Shown: positions 53,160 through 61,005 of the stretch, piece after piece
Layout of the letters: each line of letters begins with the position of its first letter
Position numbering within the stretch: position 1 is the first letter of the stretch
Origin: an uncultured Clostridia bacterium
GTDB lineage: Bacteria; Bacillota; Clostridia; Christensenellales; UBA1242
Assembly (NCBI GenBank): GCA_944381185.1
Contig: CALWKE010000003.1
Span: forward strand, 1-64,000
Length of the DNA: 64,000 bases
Reading direction: 5' to 3'
Position numbers and translations under genes: made by a program
The notes under the pieces: model-generated
Told to the model about the DNA's origin: nothing
Databases searched by the model: none
What the model saw: only the letters and a program-made list of their open reading frames with translations

Positions 53160-53294
53160 ATATCCATAAAGAGTATGCGAGGGACAAGCCCGTTGACCAT
53201 ACAGCAACCTACAACTTGTAAGGTGCTAACGCTTGATTTCTATGGGAATATAATAGAAAGATTTATATGTCCCACTTGTTGGGGCATTTTTATT
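53160..53294 (+). promoter_or_regulatory. SAM-I clan riboswitch with terminator
   Basis: The aptamer has the S-box landmarks: AAGAG, GAGGGACAAGCCC, TTGACC, AGCAACC and AAGGTGCTAA, and P1 pairs ATCCATA with TATGGGA. It is shorter than most SAM-I aptamers (about 90 nt). It is followed by a TGTCCCA / TTGGGGCA hairpin and a T tract at about 53268-53294. SAM binding would end transcription before metK, the SAM-synthesis gene. Confidence 0.85.
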
Positions 53295-53335
53295 TAATTA
53301 ATTTATGGAAATAATTAAAAGGAAGAATAAAAAAT

Positions 53336-54448
53336 ATGAAAAAAATTTTTACGAGTGAGTCAGTCAACATTGGTCACCCAGACAAAACATGTGACACCAT
53401 TGCCGACGCTTTTTTAGATGAAGCATTAAGGCAAGATAAATTCGCACAAATGGCAGTTGAATGTGCCATAAAAAACAATAATTTATTTATTTATGGCGAG
53501 GCAACAACAACTGCAAAAATTGATTATGAAAACATTGCAAGAGAAGTGTTAAAAGAAGTTGGATACACTGAAGAGTTTGATATTATAAAAGTGATTTCCG
53601 AGCAGAGCCCTGACATTAATCAGGCGACTGTTGGCAAAGTTTTTAATGCAAATGACCAAGGCATGACCTTTGGTTATGCAACAAATGAAACCAAAGAGCT
53701 TATGCCACTTTCAATTATGGTTGCACATTCGCTTATGAAAAAGTTTGAAGAATTTAGAAAGAAAAATAAAAATTATCATGCTGATGCAAAGAGCGAAGTT
53801 TCTGTTGAATATAATGATGACGGAACAATAAGTTTAGATACTATTGTTGTGAGTGTTTCACACACAGAAGACATTTCAAATGAACAGATTGAAACCGATA
53901 TAATGGAATATGTTGTTGAGCCTGTGCTTGAAGAGTATGAAGAGTTTGATAACAAAGAAATTAAATTTTTAATCAACACAAGTGGAAGGTTCACAGTGTG
54001 GGGAAGTTATGGCGACAGTGGTTGCGTTGGCAGAAAGATAATTGTTGATACCTATGGTGGGGCTTGCCCTGTTGGTGGTGGTTGTTTTAGTTCAAAAAAT
54101 GCAACGAAGGTTGACCGAAGTGGAGCATATTACGCTAGATTTGTGGCAAAAAATATTGTGCATTATGGGCTTGCAGATAAATGCGAAGTTGGTCTTGCTT
54201 TTGCAATAGGGAAGCCAAAACCTATTGGAATGTTTGTTGAAACATTTAACACAAATCATGTAAGTCAAAGTGAAATAGAAAAGTTTGTAAATGATAATTT
54301 TGATTTTAGCATAAATAACATAATAGAAGAACTTGACTTGCTTCGACCAATCTATAAGCAAACTGCATGCTATGGACATTTTGGAAGGGAAGAATTTCCT
54401 TGGGAAAAAATAAAGAAAATTGATTATAAAATAGCAAATAATATGTAA
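53336..54448 (+). CDS. metK: S-adenosylmethionine synthetase
   Basis: Makes S-adenosylmethionine from methionine and ATP. It is 370 residues, slightly shorter than the usual 380-400. TSESVNIGHPDKTCDTIADA, NDQGMTFGYATNET and KVDRSGAYYARF are present. The P-loop-like region reads GGGCFSSKNATKVDRS in place of the usual GGGAFSGKDPTKVDRS, and DAKSEV replaces the usual DGKSQV. It is a diverged but apparently complete enzyme under a SAM riboswitch. Confidence 0.94.
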   Translation: MKKIFTSESVNIGHPDKTCDTIADAFLDEALRQDKFAQMAVECAIKNNNLFIYGEATTTAKIDYENIAREVLKEVGYTEEFDIIKVISEQSPDINQATVGKVFNANDQGMTFGYATNETKELMPLSIMVAHSLMKKFEEFRKKNKNYHADAKSEVSVEYNDDGTISLDTIVVSVSHTEDISNEQIETDIMEYVVEPVLEEYEEFDNKEIKFLINTSGRFTVWGSYGDSGCVGRKIIVDTYGGACPVGGGCFSSKNATKVDRSGAYYARFVAKNIVHYGLADKCEVGLAFAIGKPKPIGMFVETFNTNHVSQSEIEKFVNDNFDFSINNIIEELDLLRPIYKQTACYGHFGREEFPWEKIKKIDYKIANNM

Positions 54449-54549
54449 AAAATATAAAAAATGCAGAAAATTCTTAATAAATAGTTTAAATTTAGAAAAA
54501 TATACAAAAAATAATTAAAAAATCGCAAAAAAACAATAAAATAATAATA

Positions 54550-54577
54550 AAAACACCTATTTTTAGGTGTTTTTATT
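54550..54577. terminator. Bidirectional intrinsic terminator
   Basis: An AAAAACACCTA / TAGGTGTTTTT repeat lies between converging metK and kinase genes. The stem repeats those at 46467 and 48741. Confidence 0.88.
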
Positions 54578-55448
54578 GCATTGTTTTAATGTCAATCTCT
54601 TCATTTTTTTGTGAGTTTGAGTTATAAAATGCATTGAATGATTTAAAGCGGAACCCATTGTTAGATTTAAGTGCACGGATAAAAGTTTCATAAGGTGAAT
54701 CGCCGATGTTTGTTATAACTGACACGGGAACAAACCTTCCATGAGTTTTTGTTGATGGGGTTGGGAACGATGAACCTTCATATTCTTTGATTAAATATCT
54801 ATAGTAATTCCGGTCGGCACAATCACTTATTGGGGCATCAATTAAAATAAGGTGAATATCATAATTTTTTTCTTGAAGTCTTTTTAGTTGTCTTTCAAGT
54901 TTTTCAAGACTTGTTGCAGCCTTTGGCATAATTAAGTTCATGCCAAGGTTTGAAATATTTTCAAGTGTCATTTTGCATGCTGTGCTACAAGCATCTTGCA
55001 TAAGTTCTCGGTCAGTTGGTTTTTGATAGAGTGAAGTTAGTCCTTCAAAAAAACCACTATTGGTTTGTTCTCCCATTTTAAATTTATCGGGGTCAACTAT
55101 TATTGATTTTGTTGTTTCTTCAATTTCTTTTGCAAATGTGCTTTTTCCTGATGCGATGTTGCCAATAATTATGTATGCTTGTTTTTTAAAAGTTGCAAAT
55201 CTATTAAAATATTCAATATAAAAATTGACCCATTTATTAAGCAGTTCAAAATGTTCTGGAGATGTGATATCAATTTGAGATTGATTCAAGTTTTTTATAT
55301 CATTTTCAAGTTGTTTAATCACATCAAAAATAGTTTGTGGGTCAATGCCATGTTTAAGTGAGTAGTCTTTTATGCCATTAAATCCCAAAAGATTAATCTC
55401 TTCGGCAGGCATGTCACTCATAGGTTTATGTTCGTAATAATAAATCAT
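54573..55448 (-). CDS. P-loop kinase, zeta-toxin-like
   Basis: 291-residue protein. An N-terminal helical region (1-90) precedes a P-loop GNIASGKST at 96-104, then IIVDPDKFK near 120. A later ADRNYYRYL segment has arginines that could form a lid. This resembles zeta-toxin kinases, which phosphorylate UDP-N-acetylglucosamine, but no epsilon antitoxin is adjacent; the N-terminal region could serve in its place. The ATG at 55448 is chosen for a GAGG site. Confidence 0.65.
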   Translation of the reverse strand: MIYYYEHKPMSDMPAEEINLLGFNGIKDYSLKHGIDPQTIFDVIKQLENDIKNLNQSQIDITSPEHFELLNKWVNFYIEYFNRFATFKKQAYIIIGNIASGKSTFAKEIEETTKSIIVDPDKFKMGEQTNSGFFEGLTSLYQKPTDRELMQDACSTACKMTLENISNLGMNLIMPKAATSLEKLERQLKRLQEKNYDIHLILIDAPISDCADRNYYRYLIKEYEGSSFPTPSTKTHGRFVPVSVITNIGDSPYETFIRALKSNNGFRFKSFNAFYNSNSQKNEEIDIKTMQ

Positions 55449-55501
55449 AATTGCCTCACAAAAAAATAATATCATAAAGTTAACTAAATTTCAATGTTGG
55501 T

Positions 55502-55530
55502 TTGACAAATAATTACAATTTGTTTACACT
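55502..55530 (+). promoter_or_regulatory. Promoter of the PHP gene
   Basis: TTGACA at 55502-55507 and TACACT at 55525-55530 with 17-bp spacing. Confidence 0.65.
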
Positions 55531-55547
55531 TTTAATTAGGTGATTAT

Positions 55548-56423
55548 ATGAATATTGATTTACACATGCATACAACTCATTCAGATGGAACTGATGATGT
55601 TAACACAATAATTGACAAGGTTCATGACGCAAAAATTGATATTTTTTCAATAACAGACCATGACACCGCTCATTCTGCTCGTGAAATTTTTGAAAATGAA
55701 AGTTTAAAACAGAAAATAAAAAATTACAACTTAAAATATATTGTTGGAACAGAGTTTAGTTGCGTGTTTGAAAATAAGGTAAAAATGCATATTTTGGCTT
55801 ATGATTTTGACCCGTTTGCACCAGAAGTGCGTTTTTTGGAAGACGAACTTGCAAAATTACTCAAAGAAAAAGACGATGCAAGAATGAAATATATTGAAGA
55901 TGCGGGATATGTTTTCTCAAAAAAATCACTTGAATTTTTAAAGTCAAGAGAAAATGTGCGAAAACTTGACCTTGCAAACTGCTTGGTTAATGACGGATAT
56001 TTTAAAGATTTAGAAGATGCTATTCAAAATTTTCTTGAATACTTTAAAAAGCCAAAGATTTATAGGTTAGATGCTAAAATGGTTGTTGAAACACTTTCAA
56101 AAATTGGTGCGAAAATGGTTTGGGCACACCCAATTCACGGCATCAATGAAAAGCCGATTTCGTTTGAAGAAGTTGAAAGGGTGGCTGGAAGCCTTAAACC
56201 TTATGGTCTTGTTGGGTTAGAGTGCAATTATTGTTTATATAACAGGGAAGAGATTGAAAAACTTATTGGTATTGCAACAAAACTTGATTTGTTTACTTCG
56301 GCAGGTTCTGATTATCATGGAAAAAACAAAAAAGTTTCTCTGCTTGAAGTTTCTGCTGATGGCACACCTGTTGATTTTTCAAATTCAATTATAAATGCAA
56401 AATTTAATTATATGATAGGTTGA
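55548..56423 (+). CDS. PHP domain phosphoesterase
   Basis: 291-residue metal-dependent phosphoesterase of the PHP fold. It opens DLHMHTTHSDGT with two metal-binding histidines, then SITDHDT, GTEFSC, WAHP and a terminal AGSDYHG, the four PHP motifs. Related enzymes act on 3',5'-nucleoside bisphosphates or RNA 5' ends (YciV/RNase AM group). It ends 2 nt before the YbaK gene. Confidence 0.87.
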   Translation: MNIDLHMHTTHSDGTDDVNTIIDKVHDAKIDIFSITDHDTAHSAREIFENESLKQKIKNYNLKYIVGTEFSCVFENKVKMHILAYDFDPFAPEVRFLEDELAKLLKEKDDARMKYIEDAGYVFSKKSLEFLKSRENVRKLDLANCLVNDGYFKDLEDAIQNFLEYFKKPKIYRLDAKMVVETLSKIGAKMVWAHPIHGINEKPISFEEVERVAGSLKPYGLVGLECNYCLYNREEIEKLIGIATKLDLFTSAGSDYHGKNKKVSLLEVSADGTPVDFSNSIINAKFNYMIG

Positions 56424-56425
56424 GT

Positions 56426-56899
56426 ATGAGCGTTGAAAGAGTTAGAGATTATTTAAAAAATTTTAATTTAGATAACAAAATTATGGAGTTTTCTGTTTCA
56501 AGTGCAACGGTGGCTGATGCTGCAAATGCAGTCGGAACAGAACCTGCAAAAATTGCAAAATCCCTTTCATTTTTAGTGGAAAACGCACCAATTATCATTG
56601 TTTGTGCGGGAGATACCAAAATTGACAATTCAAAATTCAAGCAAGTGTTTCATGTTAAATCAAAAATGATTGATTTTGATAATGTTGAAGAGCTAACAGG
56701 GCACAGGGTTGGTGGAGTTTGCCCCTTTGCAATAAAAGAGGGTGTTAAGGTATATTTTGATGAATCACTCAAAAGGTTTGATGTTCTTTATCCTGCAGCG
56801 GGAAGCAGTTCAAGTGCTGTTGAGTTAACCATTCAAGAATTTGAAAAATGTGCACAGAACTTTCAAGGATATATTGATGTTTGCAAACAAATAATTTAA
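56426..56899 (+). CDS. YbaK/EbsC family (aminoacyl-tRNA deacylase-like)
   Basis: 157-residue protein of the YbaK/ProX editing superfamily, which removes mischarged amino acids from tRNA. It shows SSATVADAANAVGTEPAKIAKSL, a VCAGDTKID segment, GHRVGGVCPFAI and YPAAGSSSSAVELT. The lysine in AKSL is the usual functional residue. The ATG at 56426 gives the family-typical start. It is part of a PHP-YbaK-phosphoesterase run. Confidence 0.88.
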   Translation: MSVERVRDYLKNFNLDNKIMEFSVSSATVADAANAVGTEPAKIAKSLSFLVENAPIIIVCAGDTKIDNSKFKQVFHVKSKMIDFDNVEELTGHRVGGVCPFAIKEGVKVYFDESLKRFDVLYPAAGSSSSAVELTIQEFEKCAQNFQGYIDVCKQII

Positions 56900-56902
56900 T
56901 AA

Positions 56903-56911
56903 GGGGGGGGG
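56903..56911 (+). repeat. Homopolymer G9 tract acting as ribosome binding site
   Basis: Nine G in a row, in an AT-rich genome, sit 4 nt before the ATG at 56916, as AAGGGGGGGGG TATT ATG. It is the only Shine-Dalgarno-like sequence for the phosphoesterase. Slippage here would alter spacing to the start codon. Confidence 0.7.
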
Positions 56912-56915
56912 TATT

Positions 56916-57500
56916 ATGGCAAGGTTTTTTACCGCAGACACTCATTTTAGTTATGTTGATGAGGATGTTTTTACGCGTGATTTTCGCCCCTTTAAATCAA
57001 TAAAAAAAATGAATAACACAATTATAAAAATTTGGAATAAGCAGGCGGGCAAAGATGATGTTATTTATCATTTGGGTGATTTTGTTAACTATAACATGCG
57101 TGATAATATGTTTTACAAAAAGTGTTTTGAGTTAGTAAAAAAAATAAAGGCAAAAGTTATACTTATCATTGGAAATAATGAAGAAAAAATTATTAAACAT
57201 GAGTATGGTGGCAATTTTGCAAAACTAAAAGAGTATTTGTTAAGTATTGGTTTTGCTGATGTTATAAGAAAGGGAATAACCCTTGAAATTGGCGGGCAAA
57301 AAGTTTATTTAACACATTGTCCAGTTGACCACAAAGAAGGCATGGAAAATCTTTTTGGGCATATTCATGGCACGGGCTTTGTTAAAAAGTATGGCTTTAA
57401 TGTGGGGGTTGACAATCATTATCTTCGTCTTTTTAGTGAAGAAGAGATTATTGATATGTTTTCAAGAAGAGATTATTTTGATGAAAATGTTTATGAATAA
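56916..57500 (+). CDS. Calcineurin-like metallophosphoesterase
   Basis: 194-residue phosphoesterase. The five metal-site blocks are present: TADTHF, HLGDFV, GNNEE, THCPV and FGHIHG. The GNNEE block has Asn-Glu-Glu in place of the common GNHD/E, so the usual active-site histidine is changed. Such small enzymes often act on cyclic or bis-phosphorylated nucleotides. Its ribosome binding site is the G9 tract. Confidence 0.85.
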   Translation: MARFFTADTHFSYVDEDVFTRDFRPFKSIKKMNNTIIKIWNKQAGKDDVIYHLGDFVNYNMRDNMFYKKCFELVKKIKAKVILIIGNNEEKIIKHEYGGNFAKLKEYLLSIGFADVIRKGITLEIGGQKVYLTHCPVDHKEGMENLFGHIHGTGFVKKYGFNVGVDNHYLRLFSEEEIIDMFSRRDYFDENVYE

Positions 57501-57530
57501 TCACATAAAAAGTTTAATAGAATATAATAT

Positions 57531-57563
57531 AAAAGATGGAATAAATTAAACCATCTTTTTTAT
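57531..57563 (+). terminator. Intrinsic terminator
   Basis: An AAAAGATGG / CCATCTTTT hairpin plus a T tail. Confidence 0.82.
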
Positions 57564-57624
57564 TTGTTATTTAAGAAAAAATCAAAGATTAGATAATAAT
57601 TTATAAAAATTTTTAGAAAGGGTA

Positions 57625-57653
57625 TTGACAACCACTTATTATTATGTTAAAAT
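57625..57653 (+). promoter_or_regulatory. Promoter of the acidic membrane protein gene
   Basis: TTGACA at 57625-57630 and TAAAAT at 57648-57653 with 17-bp spacing. An inverted repeat AAAATGTAAA / TTTACATTTT (about 57680-57725) lies in the leader. Confidence 0.65.
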
Positions 57654-57758
57654 AACTGTGTAAATAAAAAATTCATATTAAAAATGTAAAAAATTAACAC
57701 ATTTGTTTCAAAAATTTACATTTTGGAAGTGAAAAATTTACATAAGGGGGAATTAATT

Positions 57759-58676
57759 ATGACAGCATTACAAATAGTTCTTTTGAGTTTTATTGGCGTT
57801 TGCACATTGCTTTCAATTATATTTATGATAATGTTTATAGTTGAAATTTCAGTTGAACCAAAAGAAGAAGATGAAGTTAAAAATATTTATGTAACACAAA
57901 ACATAACAACTTCAGAAGAAAATGTTGATGATATGCTTGCCAGCCTTGATGAAAAGGCAAAAGATGAAGATGCTGAAAATTCAGCAGAAGAAAAGGTTGA
58001 AGAACAACCTGAAGAAGTTTCTGAAACAGTTGAAGAAGAAAAGGAAGAAGTGGTTGAAACTGTTCAAGAAGAAAAGGAAGAAGTTAAGGAAGAACCAAAG
58101 GAAGAAGTGGTTGAAACTGTTCAAGAAGTTCAAGAAACTGAAGTTCAAAACGAAGAAGTTGCCGAAGAAGAAAAATCAGAAGAAACTGAAGAAGTTTCTG
58201 ATGAAGAACTTGAATATAAGAGTGAACCACATGAGGCAATTACTCCGGGAACTGTTATTGACTATAAGGCTCGTCTTGAAAAAATCATTGCTAGCCGTGA
58301 TAAGATTGAAAGAGATTTAACAAAAATTCAAAAATCAATCTTAAAGTATGAAAGAACAAAGAGAAGAATGAACAGAAATCAAAAGATGCTTGACAGGCGT
58401 GCTGGTGAACTTACAAATCTTAATCTTGTTATGTATAGCGTAACCGACATCAAAAATGTTGATGAAGACAAAAAAGCAAAACAAGAAGAATTAACAGCTC
58501 ACATTGCAGAACTCAAAGCAAGCATTCAAGACGCAGAAGAATTCATTGAAAGCAACAAAGAAAAGAATGACCACAATGTTAAAATGGCAAAATTCTTACT
58601 CAATGAAAAGAATAGATACAATGAAGAAATCGCTGAACTTGAAGACCTTATTAAAAAGAGCGAAGATGCTGAATAA
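57759..58676 (+). CDS. Acidic membrane-anchored coiled-coil protein
   Basis: Unrecognised 305-residue protein. One N-terminal membrane helix (about 5-28) anchors it. Residues 35-160 are strongly acidic with tandem repeats around VVETVQEEKEEV and VVETVQEVQE. Residues 170-300 form a long basic-then-acidic coiled coil. The ATG at 57759 follows AAGGGGG. The shape recalls envelope or cytoskeletal organiser proteins, but no family is recognised. Confidence 0.65.
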   Translation: MTALQIVLLSFIGVCTLLSIIFMIMFIVEISVEPKEEDEVKNIYVTQNITTSEENVDDMLASLDEKAKDEDAENSAEEKVEEQPEEVSETVEEEKEEVVETVQEEKEEVKEEPKEEVVETVQEVQETEVQNEEVAEEEKSEETEEVSDEELEYKSEPHEAITPGTVIDYKARLEKIIASRDKIERDLTKIQKSILKYERTKRRMNRNQKMLDRRAGELTNLNLVMYSVTDIKNVDEDKKAKQEELTAHIAELKASIQDAEEFIESNKEKNDHNVKMAKFLLNEKNRYNEEIAELEDLIKKSEDAE

Positions 58677-58691
58677 TAGGTAATAAATTAA

Positions 58692-58728
58692 TAAAGACCA
58701 AACAATGTGCGTTTGGTCTTTATTTTTA
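58692..58728 (+). terminator. Intrinsic terminator
   Basis: An AAAGACCAAAC / GTTTGGTCTTT hairpin plus T5. Confidence 0.9.
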
Positions 58729-58791
58729 TTTACTAAAATAATAAAATTTGTTAATATAATATATATGTTGGCTATAATTGGCAGGTGAGTT

Positions 58792-59655
58792 ATGTTTAAT
58801 TTTTTTAAAAGAAAAAATAATGTTGATGGTCAAATTCAAATAAATAAAAAAGTTAAAATTGGTCTTGCTCTCGGTGGTGGTGGTGCAAGGGGCTTTGGTC
58901 ATATTGGGGCACTTAAAGCGTTTGAAGAATTGGGCATTAAATTTGATTATATTGCAGGAACAAGTGCAGGTAGCATTGTTGGGGCACTCTATGCCTTTGG
59001 CAAATCACCAGCAGAAATTGAAAAGATTGCACAAAATATAAAGCGAAGTGATATAGCAAAAAATGTTATTCCATTTTTTAAGCCTGCAAAGTCTGATAGA
59101 CTTGAAGACCTTATCAATAAAACTTTTGGTGACATAACTGTTTTTTCAGAAATGAAAATTCCGTTTTGTGCTGTTTGCACTGATATTAAAACGGGCAAAG
59201 AAATTGATTTTGATTATGGCAATGTTGCAAAGGTTGTTGCGGGCAGTTGTGCCGTTCCGGGAATATTTACGCCCGTTGTTTATGAAGATATGCACCTTGT
59301 TGATGGTGGGCTTCGAAACAATGTGCCTGCTGATGTGGTTAAAAAAATGGGTGCAAATGTTGTGTTTGCAATCGATGTCAATCATTTGCGTGGCACGGGC
59401 ACAAATTCACTTTCAACAGTCAGTGTACTTTCTGCAACAATAGGCATAATGATGCAGGCAAAAGTTGACCAAACGATGCAGTTTGCAGATATGATTTTTG
59501 AACCAGCACTTGAATCATTTTCACCTCTTAAGGTTGAAAATGTTGATGAAATGATTAAAATAGGTTACGACACAGTTATGGCAAATAAAGATAAAATTCA
59601 AAGGATGCTTGAACTTAATCCAAGCAAAATAGGAAAATATTTTACGAGAAGTTAA
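58792..59655 (+). CDS. Patatin-like phospholipase (RssA/NTE type)
   Basis: 287-residue serine lipase of the patatin family. LALGGGGARGFGH (about 25-37) gives the oxyanion loop; GTSAGS places nucleophile Ser58, and LVDGG places Asp170, together the catalytic dyad. It has no signal peptide. The stop overlaps the next gene's start by one base, so the two are probably coupled. Confidence 0.9.
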   Translation: MFNFFKRKNNVDGQIQINKKVKIGLALGGGGARGFGHIGALKAFEELGIKFDYIAGTSAGSIVGALYAFGKSPAEIEKIAQNIKRSDIAKNVIPFFKPAKSDRLEDLINKTFGDITVFSEMKIPFCAVCTDIKTGKEIDFDYGNVAKVVAGSCAVPGIFTPVVYEDMHLVDGGLRNNVPADVVKKMGANVVFAIDVNHLRGTGTNSLSTVSVLSATIGIMMQAKVDQTMQFADMIFEPALESFSPLKVENVDEMIKIGYDTVMANKDKIQRMLELNPSKIGKYFTRS

Positions 59656-60962
59656 TGCTTATGAAATTAAAGTCAATATTAATGGAAAAAGAGTTTAGAG
59701 TGAAGTCAACAATAATTGGAATAATGCTAATTATTTTGATTATCACTTTTTTCTTTGCGTCTGATATTGAAAATTTGCTTGGGCTAAATTCAACCTATGC
59801 AAAAAATGAGGTCAGTGAAGAGTCGTTGACTGATTCAAGTTTCAAAGTTCACTATATTGATGTTGGTCAAGGTAATTCTACTTTTGTTGAACTGCCTGAC
59901 GGCAAAACATTGTTAATTGATGGTGGCAACACCGCCTATGGAAAAACCGTTGCAGATTATTTAAACGAAAGAAATGTTGATGTGATAGATTATTTGATTG
60001 CAACTCATGCTGATTCTGACCATATTGGTGGACTAAACTACATTTTTGATGAATTTGAAATTGTTAATATTTATAGACCTTTTCAAATTGCAGGAACGGG
60101 AACAACTGCAAATACTTTTGTTCCTGACCAAAATGAAGACCTTGCTTCAACCTATAAAACTATTGTTGAACAAACGGGAAATCGCTCTAAAATTTCAAGA
60201 GTAACAAGCAGTGTTTATAGGGAATTTATAAGTAACATTTACTCTGAAACATACACTGTGAACGATATGCGAATATCTTCAAATGTCACTGTTTTTTATG
60301 ACGGACTTGTTATTTCAGGCAAAAATTATTCAATCGAATTTTTTGCACCTTTTGTTAGAACTATGTTTAGCGGGCTTGTTGATGCAAAGCAAACAGAGGG
60401 CTTTGCAACAGAAGGCTATGGTGCAAGTGATTCTAACGGAGCATCGGCAATTTTTCTTTTAACTTGCTATGATGAAACATTTTTGTTTACGGGTGATGCG
60501 CCTTGGACGAGCGGTTCAGATGGTGGCGACTATGAAGAACTTGATTTTGTTAATAGTTTAAGCAAAAGTGAAATTGACAAATTTAATAATGTTTCCGTTT
60601 TTCTGGTTGGTCATCATGGAAGCAGTTACAGTTCAGGTGAAGCACTTTTAAATTTAATTAATCCAAAGTTTGCTGTTATTTCAGTTGGGAAGGATAACAC
60701 CTATGGCCACCCATCAAGTGAAGTTATTTTTAGGCTTTTACAAACAGATAACCTTGCATTTGATTATCTTCTTCGCACCGACCAAATGGGAAGCATTTGT
60801 TTTGGCGAAGTTGCAGGAACATTAAGGTATGTTCTTGAAATTTCAACAAATATGTCTAAATTTAATATCAGTTGGCATGAACTTTCAACAATGTTGTTTT
60901 TATTTGTGAGCGTGTTAATAGTTTCTGTGAAGCCAAAGCCATATTACAAACAATTTCATTGA
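59655..60962 (+). CDS. Membrane-anchored ComEC-type MBL-fold hydrolase
   Basis: 435-residue protein. A membrane helix (about 18-35) precedes a metallo-beta-lactamase fold: VHYIDVGQGNSTFVELPDG, then THADSDHIGG (H118, D120, D122, H123), GDAPW and VGHHGSSYSS. A second membrane helix lies near the C-terminus (about 415-430). ComEC's large channel domain is absent, so it is a free-standing ComEC-C-like nuclease or hydrolase, facing outside if the N-terminus is inside. Overlaps the patatin gene stop. Confidence 0.82.
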   Translation: MLMKLKSILMEKEFRVKSTIIGIMLIILIITFFFASDIENLLGLNSTYAKNEVSEESLTDSSFKVHYIDVGQGNSTFVELPDGKTLLIDGGNTAYGKTVADYLNERNVDVIDYLIATHADSDHIGGLNYIFDEFEIVNIYRPFQIAGTGTTANTFVPDQNEDLASTYKTIVEQTGNRSKISRVTSSVYREFISNIYSETYTVNDMRISSNVTVFYDGLVISGKNYSIEFFAPFVRTMFSGLVDAKQTEGFATEGYGASDSNGASAIFLLTCYDETFLFTGDAPWTSGSDGGDYEELDFVNSLSKSEIDKFNNVSVFLVGHHGSSYSSGEALLNLINPKFAVISVGKDNTYGHPSSEVIFRLLQTDNLAFDYLLRTDQMGSICFGEVAGTLRYVLEISTNMSKFNISWHELSTMLFLFVSVLIVSVKPKPYYKQFH

Positions 60963-60987
60963 CAATAATTTTTAAAAAAAGTATCAT
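60959..60987 (+). promoter_or_regulatory. Promoter of the three-gene unknown operon
   Basis: TTGACA at 60959-60964, overlapping the previous gene's stop, and TATCAT at 60982-60987 with 17-bp spacing. Confidence 0.65.
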
Positions 60988-61005
60988 TTAATCAAGGAAA
61001 AGTTT

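Noticed and set aside
57922..58320. Alternate-frame 132-residue Lys-rich frame inside the acidic membrane protein gene
   Set aside because: It is a frame-shifted reading of the GAA-rich repeats, without a start signal.
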